Positions 32,223 through 41,811 are shown, counted from the stretch's first letter. The stretch: DNA of 64,000 nt from Leptolyngbya boryana PCC 6306 (GCF_000353285.1 NZ_KB731324.1:3924577-3988576), one strand, 5' to 3'. Program-made: numbers and translations. The notes: generated from the letters alone by a model not told the origin.

Positions 32223-33473
32223 TTAGACGAGCCATTCTTCGATCGCTTCTTCTTTCGTATTCGTACGACGCGCAGGCGTTTCACGCTCGAACTTCATATG
32301 AATCTCGCGATTTTGTTCGCCATCTGCGGCAACCGCCATGATCGGGAAGTCGATCAAACCGTCCTGGAAGGACATTTGGAATCGGAACGTACCATCGGGA
32401 TTCAGCGTGATGGGGCGACCGCCGATCGTCACAGTTGCATCTGGCTCAGTTGCACCGTATACAATCAATTCCGCATCCGCAATCAACCAGAATTTCCGGG
32501 GACGAATTGGCGGAGCAGACGCTGAGAACCCAACACCCGACATATTGACTCCCGAAGCAGTCGGCAATGCCCACATGCCTACACCCGATGGGAAGACGTA
32601 AGAACTGATCGTGTCTAGATGCGAGACAGAAGCAGAGTGCTGCATCGAACCGTAGAGCGATCCCGCAATTCGCATTGCTTCGGTCGTTTGCGCCATGCCA
32701 AAGATTTCGTCGTAAATCGGATTGCTTTGAGCACCGCCAACGCCTGTGCCCATTGCTTGCTTCTTAGTCGGCGGAACCAATTCCAGAAGCGTCTTGCCGC
32801 GCAGATCTTCATCCCAAGCCAAGGTGATGAAATGATCTTCGATCCAGTCAGACGGGTAAACCGGAGGAACGCGCACCGATGCGGAGCGTGCCAGAACTAA
32901 CCAGCGACCATCTCCCGCCCGGTAGCCAATTTCAATCGCATAATCGCGATCGCTGACCGGAACAGGCAAATACCATTCCCGCGCCATCTCATCACAGGGA
33001 TATTCTTGAACGCTGTGCGGGCTTTGGTAATCCAAATTTACGTCAGTGACATCGTACACACGCAGTGCTAATTGCTGTCCACCTTGGCGACGTAGGTCTT
33101 GCTTGTGCTCATTGGGAATGTCCCAGTATGTATATGCCCATTGAGGATCGCGGGGCATCAATACAATGCGGCTTTCTCCATATCCTTCTGGAAGATCCAT
33201 TAAATCGGCATCAACCGTTGCTAAAGTCGTTGCCGTGAAGGATTGAGCGTCGTCTTGTCCAACATCGAATTTAGTTGCTTCCACAGCTTCTTGTGCCTCT
33301 ATGGTACGGGGGGACGGGGTAGGGGTCGAAAATCGTGTCCGTTCAATCTCCTGAATCGATGCGAGAAGCTGGTCTTTTCGCATTCGGCTATAGCGAGATA
33401 CGCCATATTCGCTAGCAACTCGACGCAATTGCCGCAAGGTCATTTCAGTGAGAGGGGGACGTTCTGTAGCCAT
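32223..33473 (-). CDS. DUF4912 protein with N-terminal Rho_N-like domain
   Basis: The 416-residue protein begins with a SAP/Rho_N-like helical motif (MTLRQLRRVASEYGVSRYSR followed by MRKDQLLASI, residues about 10-45). DUF4912 follows (about 100-235: RIVLMPRDPQWAYTYWDIPN and FITLAWDEDL), and the C-terminal beta-rich part (PRKFWLIADAELIVYGATEP) resembles an immunoglobulin-like fold. The Rho_N motif suggests nucleic-acid contact, but the role is unknown. The family is conserved across cyanobacteria. The upstream region carries repeated GGGATC boxes. Confidence 0.85.
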   Translation of the reverse strand: MATERPPLTEMTLRQLRRVASEYGVSRYSRMRKDQLLASIQEIERTRFSTPTPSPRTIEAQEAVEATKFDVGQDDAQSFTATTLATVDADLMDLPEGYGESRIVLMPRDPQWAYTYWDIPNEHKQDLRRQGGQQLALRVYDVTDVNLDYQSPHSVQEYPCDEMAREWYLPVPVSDRDYAIEIGYRAGDGRWLVLARSASVRVPPVYPSDWIEDHFITLAWDEDLRGKTLLELVPPTKKQAMGTGVGGAQSNPIYDEIFGMAQTTEAMRIAGSLYGSMQHSASVSHLDTISSYVFPSGVGMWALPTASGVNMSGVGFSASAPPIRPRKFWLIADAELIVYGATEPDATVTIGGRPITLNPDGTFRFQMSFQDGLIDFPIMAVAADGEQNREIHMKFERETPARRTNTKEEAIEEWLV

Positions 33474-33793
33474 ATCACTTCTCCGTGATTGTGTTGATTG
33501 TCCTTATCTCAAGCGGTCGGGGGATCACCCAACTTAATTTCTCTTAATCTTTGGGGATCGCAAGATGCCTTACATAGTGCCGGAATCTTCTCCCAGGATC
33601 AAGGGGTGAAAGCGCTTGATTGATCAGGCTTTTACGATTTTTCAGGCAATTCAGGGATCGCAATGTCATCAAATCATAACAATTTGGGATCACTTTAGCG
33701 TTCTGGGATCGCATAATGTCAAGATTTGATGACAAATGCAGTTCGCAGGGGCTTTCCTGTACACTGCTCTAAAGCCTCTTTACTGAATGACAT
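33474..33793. promoter_or_regulatory. Divergent intergenic region with GGGATC boxes and inverted repeat
   Basis: GGGATC occurs at 33521, 33554, 33654 and 33705 (with GGGAT also at 33686 and AGGATC at 33595), mostly as GGGATCGCA. A perfect 12-bp inverted repeat, TGTCATCAAATC (33664-33675) with GATTTGATGACA (33723-33734), encloses two of the boxes. The region lies between the divergent DUF4912 and DUF2993 genes. No protein is encoded here. Binding sites for a regulator or a structured leader are both possible. Confidence 0.45.
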
Positions 33794-34549
33794 ATGACTT
33801 TGAGCGATCGCGATACGAATGAAATTGAGACTGCTGCAACAGGAACTCGATTAATCAGTAAAGTTTTGGCTCCGGCTGTTCGACTCTGGTTAAGATCTCA
33901 AGTCGAGCAAGTTGAGGAGTTACAAGTTCAGATTGAATCAGGAGATCGGCAAATTCTCTCAGGCTGTATTCCTCAACTTGCGCTGACCGCGAGAAATGCG
34001 ATTTATCAAGGTCTTGCATTCAGCCAGATTCAACTGACAGGGCAAAATATTCGCGTAAACGCTGGTCAAATTGTCCGAGGCAAGCCGTTACGACTGCTTG
34101 AGCCGATCTCTGTTCAGGGATCAGTTTTATTAGAAGCGACGGATCTGAGTTCGTCTCTAAATGCGCCTTTACTGAGAACTGGCGTGATTGAATTTTTACA
34201 GACTCTTCTGAGATCAGGTGCCGCAGGAGTCAGTAGCAATCGCGAATTGAATTTGCAGAATCTCTCGATTCAACTGCGCTCCAATCTCGTGGTGTTAGGG
34301 GCAGATTTGATCTCAGATAGTGGAAATGCAACGCCGATCGCAATTCGGACAGGTTTTGATTTAGCTGCACCCAATTTATTGAAATTGGTCAATCCGCAAT
34401 GGCTACCTCATGCAACTGCCAAACGAGGCTTACCGCTTTCAGATCTAGACGGGTATACCTTTAATTTAGGCAGCGAGACGGAGATTCACGAATTGACGAT
34501 CGAACCTGACAAGGTGACTTGTATTGGTAAATTAATGGTGCTTCCCTAG
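33794..34549 (+). CDS. DUF2993 (LmeA-like) protein
   Basis: The 251-residue protein has the DUF2993 pattern: ISKVLAPAVRLWLRSQVEQV, VQIESGDRQILSGCIPQLAL, IYQGLAFSQIQLTGQNIRVN and LLEATDLSSSLNAPLL. The fold is a curved beta-sheet resembling lipid-binding (tubular lipid-binding or LmeA) proteins. No signal peptide is visible. The family is widespread in cyanobacteria and a role in lipid handling is inferred from the fold only. Confidence 0.8.
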   Translation: MTLSDRDTNEIETAATGTRLISKVLAPAVRLWLRSQVEQVEELQVQIESGDRQILSGCIPQLALTARNAIYQGLAFSQIQLTGQNIRVNAGQIVRGKPLRLLEPISVQGSVLLEATDLSSSLNAPLLRTGVIEFLQTLLRSGAAGVSSNRELNLQNLSIQLRSNLVVLGADLISDSGNATPIAIRTGFDLAAPNLLKLVNPQWLPHATAKRGLPLSDLDGYTFNLGSETEIHELTIEPDKVTCIGKLMVLP

Positions 34550-34568
34550 CCATTTGGGGAGTGGGAAG

Positions 34569-34612
34569 TGGGGAGATAGGGAGCAGAAATCTTGAATTTC
34601 TCCCTATCCCCC
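34569..34612. repeat. G-rich hairpin repeat
   Basis: GGGGAGATAGGGAG pairs with CTCCCTATCCCC (one bulge), and the inner AGAAAT/ATTTCT extends the stem. It lies between the convergent DUF2993 and cdsA genes and may stop transcription. Similar G-rich elements occur at 50701 and 58960. Confidence 0.6.
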
Positions 34613-34658
34613 TATCAGACTGATTGTGATGAACGACAGGGCTGAGCACGATTGAGCA

Positions 34659-35531
34659 TCAAGTCTTAGGAAGCAGCGGCAAAACTAAGGTGACGAAATA
34701 ATAGACGAGCGGTGCTGTAAAGACGTAGCTATCTGCGCGATCGAGAATTCCGCCATGTCCTGGAATCAGTTGCCCTGAATCTTTTACGCCTGCATCACGT
34801 TTCATCATCGACTCGGTTAAATCTCCGAGTAGACTAGCGATTCCAATCAACAAGCCGAAAATAACTCCGGTAATTGGCCATCCTGACCAATCGAGATACC
34901 AAGAGCCAATAACTGCTACAGCAACACTGGCAGAAACTCCAAACACTGCGCCTTCAACCGTTTTCTTCGGGCTGATATCCGATAAGCGAGTTCTACCAAT
35001 CCAACGACCCACGGTGTAGGCTCCGATATCTGCTGCCCACATACAAACGAAAGCGAGTAGGGTGTGGGTTAAGCCTTGAGGTAAGTTCTCAAACCCCTGC
35101 CAGGACAAAATCCAGAACCCGTCCAGTGGAAGATTGCTGAGATCGGCTTGTCCAAGCGATCGCAATCGAATCCAAAAACTGGGCAGATATCCTACGTAGA
35201 AGAGTCCCATGATCGAAGCGGAGATATCCGCGATCGTGGCGAATTTTGGCTGAAATAGTAGGTAGAAGCAAATCAACGTTCCGGCTACCGGAAAGATGGC
35301 ATCGGCAAGCGAAGGATTGAGATTTGAGATGAACAATAGGATCTGAGTGACAACGAGTGTTGTTTTTCCAGCAGGAGCGATGCCTTTGGCGCGGACAAGC
35401 TCGAAGTATTCTAGCTGCCCCAGATAAATGATGACGCCAAAAAAAGCGGTGAAATACCAGCCGCCCAGCAGAAACATCACCAACGCGATCACGATCGCTA
35501 CAATTCCACTAAAGATGCGAGACCAAGGCAT
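34659..35531 (-). CDS. cdsA: Phosphatidate cytidylyltransferase
   Basis: This 290-residue integral membrane enzyme makes CDP-diacylglycerol for phosphatidylglycerol synthesis. About eight membrane helices are visible. The family signature is near the C terminus: LLGDLTESMMKRDAGVKDSG, then QLIPGHGGILDRADSY, with the catalytic Asp and Lys residues. SDISPKKTVEGAVFG is the other conserved block. It lies alone on the minus strand, about 160 bases after the cbiT stop. Confidence 0.95.
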   Translation of the reverse strand: MPWSRIFSGIVAIVIALVMFLLGGWYFTAFFGVIIYLGQLEYFELVRAKGIAPAGKTTLVVTQILLFISNLNPSLADAIFPVAGTLICFYLLFQPKFATIADISASIMGLFYVGYLPSFWIRLRSLGQADLSNLPLDGFWILSWQGFENLPQGLTHTLLAFVCMWAADIGAYTVGRWIGRTRLSDISPKKTVEGAVFGVSASVAVAVIGSWYLDWSGWPITGVIFGLLIGIASLLGDLTESMMKRDAGVKDSGQLIPGHGGILDRADSYVFTAPLVYYFVTLVLPLLPKT

Positions 35532-35695
35532 AAGACTGTTTAGCGTTCACGACAAGAACTTGGTCTAACTGTCCCTTCTTAAGTCAACTGATCTGGCACA
35601 CTCCTGAATCTGGGACTGGATAAGATTTTGGTTAAGAAGGTTAAGAGTCATTTGGATCACTTTATCAGAGTGACGTGTCCAGGATGTGGAATTTT

Positions 35696-36298
35696 TTATT
35701 CAAGTTTTTCGCCGCTCAATACAAAAATTGGATCAACTCCGACGAAAGATTGGCTTGTACCACGGGTTTCCAGGCGATTGATTGCGGATTGGACAACTTC
35801 AATATTGCGGGCGTGAAGTTCAGCGAAACTTTCTGAAATTTTATAGAGGTTTTCTAAATTTGCAGCAGTAGCGACGATTCGACCTTGAGGTTTGAGGTGT
35901 TTCCAGACTTCGCTAAGGGTTTCTTTGATGGATTTTGTGCCTTCAATACAGACTCGATCGGGCATTTGCTTCAGCGTTTTCAGACAGTCGGGCGCACTGC
36001 CCTCGATGACTTTGACGTTTTTTACGCCGAAGCGATCGCAGTTGCGCTGGATGAGATTAGCAACATCTTCATCGCGCTCGATCGCGATAATTTGCCCTTG
36101 AGGACAAAGTAATCCCGCTTCGACCGGAATCGTTCCGGTTCCGGCTCCAATGTCCCACAAGACTGAATTTGATTTGAGCCGAAGCTGACACAGCATGAGC
36201 AGTCGAATTTCACGCTGGCTCATGGGAATTCCAGGTAAGTTTTCAAATAACTCATCAGGAATACCGGGAGTCACATAAGACCAGAGAGGAGAAGACAT
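35696..36298 (-). CDS. cbiT: Cobalt-precorrin C15 methyltransferase CbiT
   Basis: The 200-residue SAM-dependent enzyme begins with the CbiT-specific segment TPGIPDELFENLPGIPMSQR. The SAM site is WDIGAGTGTIPVEAGLL, and IAIERDEDVANLIQRNCDRF and EGSAPDCL follow. It methylates C15 and decarboxylates in corrinoid (cobalamin) synthesis. CbiE is not fused or adjacent. The end of the gene is 62 bases upstream of an unrelated gap. Confidence 0.9.
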   Translation of the reverse strand: MSSPLWSYVTPGIPDELFENLPGIPMSQREIRLLMLCQLRLKSNSVLWDIGAGTGTIPVEAGLLCPQGQIIAIERDEDVANLIQRNCDRFGVKNVKVIEGSAPDCLKTLKQMPDRVCIEGTKSIKETLSEVWKHLKPQGRIVATAANLENLYKISESFAELHARNIEVVQSAINRLETRGTSQSFVGVDPIFVLSGEKLE

Positions 36299-36363
36299 AA
36301 TAAACGCGAGGCAAGAGGCTTAACCTTATTGTGATTCAGGAATCGTGATTCAGAAATCGAAAT

Positions 36364-37785
36364 CTAGCGTAAGACTTTTAACGTATTGAGAGAGGAATCG
36401 CTACAGCCGCTAATAAATCCGCCTGCTGCAAGGACTGCTTTGAGAGACGCGATCGCGCCTTTTGTAATTCGCTCTCCTGGTAGCAAGACTGGAATGCCAG
36501 GCGGGTAAGGACAAATCAATTCAGCACTGACGCGATCGATTGCCAGATGAGTTTCAACTGTTTCTGATCCTGCAAAGAACGCTTCTCGCGGAGACATGAC
36601 CGTTTCAGGCAAATCAAACTCAGAAATTTGCATCGGCGAAAATGACCCAGAAGGAAGCTGTTTCAAGGCTTGCACTAATTGATCGATGTCCGTTTCTGTA
36701 TTTCCTAAACTGATGATAAAAGTCAAATGCTGAAGCGAGGGTAATTCAGCCGTTACACCCAGATTTTGGTGGAGGATTTCGTCTGCTGTAAATCCATCGA
36801 TTCCGAGTTGAGAAACGGTAACAGTCAGACGAGTTCGATCGAATTGAAATGGTTCTGGGGGCTGAAAAACTGAAAGATTTGGAATTTCTGCAATACTCGA
36901 TCGAGCTTGATCGGCAAGCTCTAAAGTTCTTGCCATCAACTCTTTTCCTTCAATTGCCATCTGTGCCCGTGCCGCATCCAGAGAAGCTAAGAGTAAATAA
37001 TTTGGACTCGTGGATTGAACGAGTTGCATTGATCGAGCAATCCGATCTCGATCAATGCGCTCTCCCTGAACATGCAGCATCGAGGCTTGAGTGAGTGCAG
37101 AGAGCGTTTTATGCGTTGATTGCACTGTTAGATCTGCGCCTGCTGATAGGGCTGAAATAGGCAAATCAGGATGAAAGGCGAAATGTGCGCCATGTGCTTC
37201 ATCCACTAAAAGCGGAATTCCCGCAGCATGGGCAAGATTTGCGATCGCTTGAATCTCCGCACAGACCCCGTAATAGGTTGGATAAACGATAAGAATCGCT
37301 TTGACATCAGGATGAGTTTGAAGTGCGATCGCAACTGTTTCAGGTGTAACACTGTGCGCGATGTCTAGATTTGCATCATATTCAGGCTGTAAAAAAATCG
37401 GCATCGCACCCGACAAGATCAAGCCAGAAATTGCCGACTGATGCACATTTCGAGGCAGAAGAATTTTATCGCCTGGATTGCAGGTTGCCAGAATCGCCGC
37501 AATGATGCCCGCAGTTGAGCCATTGGCAAGAAACCAGGTTTGCCCAGCCCCAAAAGTTTGGGCAGCTAAAGTTTGAGCTTGCGCGATCGCACCTTGAGGC
37601 GCAAATAAATTATCGAGTTCCGGCAATTCGGGCAAATCGGCTTGTAATGTGCGATCGCCAACGAGTTGCTGAAATGCCTTGAAACTCCCCTGACCACGCT
37701 TATGCCCCGGTGTATGAAACGCAGCATTTTGGCTTTCAGCACACTCTGCCAAGATTTCGAGTAATGGGAGTCGATCAAACTGCAT
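36364..37785 (-). CDS. PLP-dependent Orn/Lys/Arg decarboxylase family protein
   Basis: The protein has about 473 residues. N-terminal domain features are AAFHTPGHKRGQGS, WFLANGSTAGIIAAILATCN, VDEAHGAHFAF and the PLP-lysine motif STHKTLSALTQ. A shorter C-terminal domain follows (CPYPPGIPVLLPGERI). This is the short-form family found in cyanobacteria and Firmicutes; the substrate could be arginine, lysine or ornithine. I start at ATG 37785, which overlaps the stop of the upstream 78-residue gene by 11 bases; an in-frame upstream start at 37809 is less likely. Confidence 0.88.
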   Translation of the reverse strand: MQFDRLPLLEILAECAESQNAAFHTPGHKRGQGSFKAFQQLVGDRTLQADLPELPELDNLFAPQGAIAQAQTLAAQTFGAGQTWFLANGSTAGIIAAILATCNPGDKILLPRNVHQSAISGLILSGAMPIFLQPEYDANLDIAHSVTPETVAIALQTHPDVKAILIVYPTYYGVCAEIQAIANLAHAAGIPLLVDEAHGAHFAFHPDLPISALSAGADLTVQSTHKTLSALTQASMLHVQGERIDRDRIARSMQLVQSTSPNYLLLASLDAARAQMAIEGKELMARTLELADQARSSIAEIPNLSVFQPPEPFQFDRTRLTVTVSQLGIDGFTADEILHQNLGVTAELPSLQHLTFIISLGNTETDIDQLVQALKQLPSGSFSPMQISEFDLPETVMSPREAFFAGSETVETHLAIDRVSAELICPYPPGIPVLLPGERITKGAIASLKAVLAAGGFISGCSDSSLNTLKVLR

Positions 37786-38011
37786 TCTTGTGACGCTTGA
37801 GCATTTCAAGTTCTTCGCGCAGTTGTCCAGGACTCATGACGGGATTGCAATCGTCAAACGTCACCGCATCAATATCCAGGAATTGAGCTAACGCCATCTC
37901 AATCACGAGTTCGATCGGAAATTGATTTGCAGTCGCATAGGCTTCCAGCGCCTGCCGAATTTTCTCAGGAACCTGAATGTTTAGCTGCGTTTCGGTTTGA
38001 GACTGCTGCAC
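37775..38011 (-). CDS. Small conserved protein upstream of the decarboxylase
   Basis: The 78-residue protein has a ribbon-helix-helix-like start (TQLNIQVPEKIRQALEAYAT followed by ANQFPIELVIEMALAQFLDI) and ends LREELEMLKRHKNAV. The beta strand plus two helices suggests a small DNA-binding or antitoxin-like protein, though this is not certain. It overlaps the decarboxylase start by 11 bases, so the two are made together. Confidence 0.65.
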   Translation of the reverse strand: MQQSQTETQLNIQVPEKIRQALEAYATANQFPIELVIEMALAQFLDIDAVTFDDCNPVMSPGQLREELEMLKRHKNAV

Positions 38012-38162
38012 TGCGCTTCATGAAGAAGGACACTGGACATTATAAATCTGTTCACCAATCGATCGTGATCTGACTCCACCCTCAAACGCTGACCGAATGA
38101 CAGATGAATCTTGATTTCTGACTTTCTAGGTTAGAGAAGCCAAATTATCGTTAGGATATCTT

Positions 38163-38318
38163 ATGGTTTATTCGCCGCCGAATCCGGTTCCATCGCCGTT
38201 GCCAAATCCGACTCCAGAACCGAGTCCGATCCCCGCACCGATACCTGATCCGACTCCGGAACCTGTTCCTGGAACTGAACCGGAGCCGATGCCTGACCCT
38301 GTTCCGACTCCGTCGTAA
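38163..38318 (+). CDS. 51-residue proline-rich peptide
   Basis: ATG 38163 opens a frame of 51 codons in which proline alternates with Asn, Thr, Glu, Ser, Ile and Asp: it starts MVYSPPNPVPSPLPNP and continues with PEP, PIP and PDP units to VPTPS. About 40 percent of residues are Pro. The even spacing predicts a polyproline-II rod. No signal peptide or membrane segment is present. GGATAT precedes the start by 4 bases, a weak ribosome site. It lies 30 bases before ychF on the same strand and may share its transcript. Function is unknown. Confidence 0.5.
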   Translation: MVYSPPNPVPSPLPNPTPEPSPIPAPIPDPTPEPVPGTEPEPMPDPVPTPS

Positions 38319-38348
38319 CCGATTTATCCTTTTATTTCACACACAAAC

Positions 38349-39440
38349 ATGTTAAGAGCCGGGATTGTTGGACTGCCCAACGTTGGAAAATCAACCTTAT
38401 TTAATGCGGTCGTTGCCAATGCAAAAGCCCAAGCCGCCAACTATCCCTTTTGTACGATCGAACCCAATGTCGGGACGGTCGCTGTGCCAGACGATCGCTT
38501 GAAAGTTCTCTCTGACATCTCAAAATCAGAAGAAATTATTCCAGCCCGCGTTGAGTTTGTAGACATTGCGGGACTCGTCAAAGGTGCATCTCAGGGTGAA
38601 GGCTTGGGAAATAAGTTTTTGGCAAATATCCGCGAAGTCGATGCGATCGTGCATGTCGTCCGCTGTTTCGATGACGATGACATTATTCACGTCTCTGGCT
38701 CAGTTGATCCAGCACGAGATGTCGAAGTGATCAACTTAGAATTGGGACTAGCGGATTTAGATCAAATCGATCGTAGAATCGAGCGCAGTCGCAAACAAGC
38801 TCGTACCAGTAATGAAGCCCAACAAGAAGTCGAAATTCTAGAACGGCTAAGTGCTGCCTTGAACGAGGGAAAATCGGCTCGTCAAGTGGTTCTGAATGAG
38901 GAAGAAGAACTAATTATCAAACCGCTAGGATTGCTCTCGCGTAAGCCTGTCATCTATGCCTGTAACGTTTCGGAAGATGATTTAGCCACCGGAAATGAAT
39001 GGGTTGAACAAGTGCGGAAACTTGCAGCCCAAGAGAATGCTCAAGTCGTTGTCATTTCGGCACAAGTCGAATCTGAACTCATCGAACTGCCTGAAGAAGA
39101 TCGCGCTGACTTTCTTGCCTCGTTAGGCGTTGAAGAAGGCGGATTGAAATCGTTAATCCGCGCAACTTATGCATTGCTTGGACTACAGACTTACTTTACA
39201 ACCGGGCCTAAAGAGACCCGCGCTTGGACAATTCGCGCTGGTATGCTCGCTCCCCAAGCCGCAGGTGTAATTCATACTGACTTTGAACGGGGATTTATTC
39301 GAGCAGAAACAGTGGCATATAAAGATTTAGTCGAACTCGGTTCGATGAATGCTGCTAAAGAGAAAGGGCTAGTTCGTAGTGAGGGCAAGGAATACACCGT
39401 CCAAGAAGGCGATGTGATGCTGTTCCGATTTAATGTGTAG
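38349..39440 (+). CDS. ychF: Ribosome-binding ATPase YchF
   Basis: This 363-residue OBG-family protein has G1 [16 protein letters not shown]3 [20 protein letters not shown] and the YchF-type G4 segment (YACNVSED) that favours ATP. A coiled-coil region (about 125-185) and the C-terminal TGS domain ([19 protein letters not shown] and [13 protein letters not shown]) complete it. The length is standard. It binds the ribosome and takes part in stress responses. A terminator lies about 110 bases downstream. Confidence 0.97.
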   Translation: MLRAGIVGLPNVGKSTLFNAVVANAKAQAANYPFCTIEPNVGTVAVPDDRLKVLSDISKSEEIIPARVEFVDIAGLVKGASQGEGLGNKFLANIREVDAIVHVVRCFDDDDIIHVSGSVDPARDVEVINLELGLADLDQIDRRIERSRKQARTSNEAQQEVEILERLSAALNEGKSARQVVLNEEEELIIKPLGLLSRKPVIYACNVSEDDLATGNEWVEQVRKLAAQENAQVVVISAQVESELIELPEEDRADFLASLGVEEGGLKSLIRATYALLGLQTYFTTGPKETRAWTIRAGMLAPQAAGVIHTDFERGFIRAETVAYKDLVELGSMNAAKEKGLVRSEGKEYTVQEGDVMLFRFNV

Positions 39441-39492
39441 TTTCTGTAAATACGGTTACGTATTTGCGCTAACACCACTGTATAATCACGTA

Positions 39493-39582
39493 CATAAGGT
39501 TTTTGCGGGAACTTCTACGCCACCCCTCAAAGAACTGCCTTGAATTTGCCCTCGATCAATTATTTGATCGGGGGTTTTTAGT
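39493..39582 (+). ncRNA. Candidate small RNA downstream of ychF
   Basis: TATAAT at 39481-39486 is followed about 60 bases later by a strong terminator hairpin (39549-39574) with TTTTT. If the box is an active -10 element, an RNA of about 90 bases would be made that contains no reading frame. The -35 region is poor. It does not match a known cyanobacterial RNA that I can recall. The alternative is that the hairpin simply ends the ychF transcript. Confidence 0.35.
39549..39580 (+). terminator. Terminator after ychF
   Basis: CCCTCGATCAA pairs with TTGATCGGGGG around a short loop and is followed by TTTTT. It ends transcripts from ychF or the candidate small RNA and lies before the Get3-like gene. 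Confidence 0.85.
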
Positions 39583-39655
39583 TCGGAGAAACTGTCGATC
39601 GACGCTAGAATTAAGTAAAAGAATGTAAAGAAATTCTCAGACAGGACTCGATTAA

Positions 39656-40846
39656 ATGCGCGTAATTCTGATGACAGGGAAGGGCGGAGTCGGTAAAACT
39701 TCGGTCGCAGCAGCAACAGGACTTCGCTGTGCCGAATTGGGATACCGGACTTTAGTATTGAGTACTGATCCAGCACACTCTCTCGCCGATAGCTTTGATC
39801 TGGAGTTGGGACATGAGCCAAAACAAGTTCGCCCAAATCTCTGGGGAGCAGAACTCGACGCGCTGATGGAATTAGAGGGCAATTGGGGAGCGGTCAAACG
39901 CTATATCACCCAAGTCTTGCAGGCGCGCGGTTTAGAAGGCGTTCAGGCAGAAGAGTTGGCGATTTTGCCGGGAATGGATGAGATCTTTGGATTAGTGCGG
40001 ATGAAGCGGCACTATGACGAAGGCGAATTTGATGTGCTGATTATTGACTCGGCTCCGACGGGAACAGCATTGCGATTGCTGAGTTTGCCGGAAGTTGGCG
40101 GTTGGTATATGCGGAAGTTTTACAAACCGTTTCAGGGCATTTCGGTCGCGTTACGTCCTCTGGTTGAGCCGATTTTTCGCCCGATCGCTGGCTTTTCCTT
40201 GCCGGACAAAGAGGTGATGGATGCGCCCTATGAGTTTTACGAGCAGATTGAAGCGTTAGAAAAAGTGCTCACTGATCCCACTCAGACCACGGTGCGATTA
40301 GTGATGAATCCCGAAAAAATGGTGATTAAAGAATCGCTGCGTGCTCATGCCTATTTGAGTTTGTACAACGTTGCGACGGATTTAGTTGTGGCAAACCGGA
40401 TTATTCCTGAATCAGTGACTGATCCCTTTTTCCAACAGTGGAAAGAGAACCAAAAACAATATCGCGAAGAGATTCACTCGAATTTTACGCCCTTGCCGAT
40501 TAAGGAAGTCCCGTTATATTCGCAAGAAATGTGTGGATTAGAGGCGCTCGATCGCTTAAAAGAAACGCTGTATCCCAACAACGAAGATCCGTCACAGGTT
40601 TACTACAAAGAAACGACCTTGCGAGTTGTTCAAGAGCAGAACCAGTACAGCTTGGAGCTTTATTTGCCAGGGATCGAGAAATCTCAGATTGAACTGAGCA
40701 AAACAGGCGATGAACTGAATGTACGCATCGGGAATCATCGGCGCAATTTGGTGTTGCCGCAAGCGTTAGCAGCCCTGCAGCCGTCTGGAGCAAAAATGGA
40801 AGAGGACTATCTCAAAATTCGATTTAGCGATCCCGCAAGAGCTTGA
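39656..40846 (+). CDS. ArsA/Get3-type ATPase with C-terminal Hsp20-like domain
   Basis: The protein has 396 residues. The deviant Walker A GKGGVGKT (residues 8-15), [15 protein letters not shown] and [13 protein letters not shown] define the ArsA/TRC40/Get3 family. Residues about 315-395 ([20 protein letters not shown], then [16 protein letters not shown]) form an alpha-crystallin-like fold. No CxxC zinc site typical of eukaryotic Get3 is seen, nor the arsenite-binding Cys triad. A role in protein targeting or chaperoning is more likely than arsenite export. It stands alone. Confidence 0.9.
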   Translation: MRVILMTGKGGVGKTSVAAATGLRCAELGYRTLVLSTDPAHSLADSFDLELGHEPKQVRPNLWGAELDALMELEGNWGAVKRYITQVLQARGLEGVQAEELAILPGMDEIFGLVRMKRHYDEGEFDVLIIDSAPTGTALRLLSLPEVGGWYMRKFYKPFQGISVALRPLVEPIFRPIAGFSLPDKEVMDAPYEFYEQIEALEKVLTDPTQTTVRLVMNPEKMVIKESLRAHAYLSLYNVATDLVVANRIIPESVTDPFFQQWKENQKQYREEIHSNFTPLPIKEVPLYSQEMCGLEALDRLKETLYPNNEDPSQVYYKETTLRVVQEQNQYSLELYLPGIEKSQIELSKTGDELNVRIGNHRRNLVLPQALAALQPSGAKMEEDYLKIRFSDPARA

Positions 40847-40895
40847 GACATACTGCTTTCATCTTCTAACCACTCCGCAGTTGAACTCTAAATCA

Positions 40896-40936
40896 AAAAG
40901 AACTCCAGTTTTTCTAACAACTTGGAGTTCTTTTTG
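40896..40936. terminator. Bidirectional terminator between Get3-like gene and pstB
   Basis: AAAAAGAACTCCA pairs perfectly (13 bp) with TGGAGTTCTTTTT across a 15-base loop. T-runs on both strands allow it to end both convergent transcripts. Confidence 0.85.
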
Positions 40937-40958
40937 AGTTTGACGGCTAGACGAAGGA

Positions 40959-41765
40959 TTAACCGAAACGACCGCTTACATAAGCTTGAGTTGCTTGTTC
41001 TTGGGGGTTTTGGAAGATTCTTTCTGTGCGATCGTATTCCACAATGTAGCCTGTTCTATGCCCCTTCGCATTCGCTTCCACATTGAAAAATGCCGTGTAG
41101 TCTGACGCACGAGAAGCCTGCTGCATGTTATGAGTCACGATCACGATCGTATATTTCTCTTTCAACTCTTGCAGCAGATCCTCAACCTTCAGCGTCGAAA
41201 TTGGGTCAAGTGCCGAACAGGGTTCATCCATCAGAATGACATCCGGCTGCACCGCAACCGCACGCGCGATACAAAGCCGTTGCTGTTGACCACCAGACAG
41301 ATCGGTTCCGTACGCTTTTAGCTTATCTTTCACATCGTCCCAGAGTGCAGCCTGCTTGAGCGATCGCTCGACCAACTCATCCATATCGCCTTTGAAGCCT
41401 AACAAGCGAGGTCCAAACGCAACGTTGTCATAAATCGACTTCGGAAATGGATTCGGCTTCTGGAACACCATCCCAATCCGTCGGCGCACCTCGACCGGAT
41501 CAATATCCTTCGCATACAGATCTTGGTCGTGGTAGTACATCTTGCCATCCAGATGGAATGACTTGATCAAATCGTTCAGGCGATTGAAGCAACGCAGTAC
41601 CGTACTTTTACCGCATCCCGAAGGACCGATAAACGCAGTGACTGCGTTTTTGGCAATCTCGATCGACACATCGCGCACCGCCAAGAAATTCCCATAATAG
41701 ATGTTCACATCTTGCGTGCGAAAGACTGATTCGGTTGTGCGAGCGTCTTGAGTTCTGGAAGTCAT
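40959..41765 (-). CDS. pstB: Phosphate ABC transporter ATPase PstB
   Basis: The 268-residue ATPase powers high-affinity phosphate uptake. Walker A is GPSGCGKST, the Q-loop VFQKPNPFP, the signature [14 protein letters not shown], Walker [13 protein letters not shown], and the switch His is in IVTHNMQQ. The C-terminal segment [20 protein letters not shown] is PstB-typical. It is the last gene of pstS-pstC-pstA-pstB. Confidence 0.97.
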   Translation of the reverse strand: MTSRTQDARTTESVFRTQDVNIYYGNFLAVRDVSIEIAKNAVTAFIGPSGCGKSTVLRCFNRLNDLIKSFHLDGKMYYHDQDLYAKDIDPVEVRRRIGMVFQKPNPFPKSIYDNVAFGPRLLGFKGDMDELVERSLKQAALWDDVKDKLKAYGTDLSGGQQQRLCIARAVAVQPDVILMDEPCSALDPISTLKVEDLLQELKEKYTIVIVTHNMQQASRASDYTAFFNVEANAKGHRTGYIVEYDRTERIFQNPQEQATQAYVSGRFG

Positions 41766-41811
41766 ACCGTTTATATAAGGAAATAAAGTTGAATGCGTTG
41801 CAAATCGGCAC

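Noticed and set aside
33544-33735. 63-codon minus-strand frame across the GGGATC boxes
   Set aside because: It follows from the repeated DNA elements and has no protein-like features.
39486-39836. 116-codon minus-strand frame between ychF and the Get3-like gene
   Set aside because: It is antisense to the start of the Get3-like gene and to the terminator.
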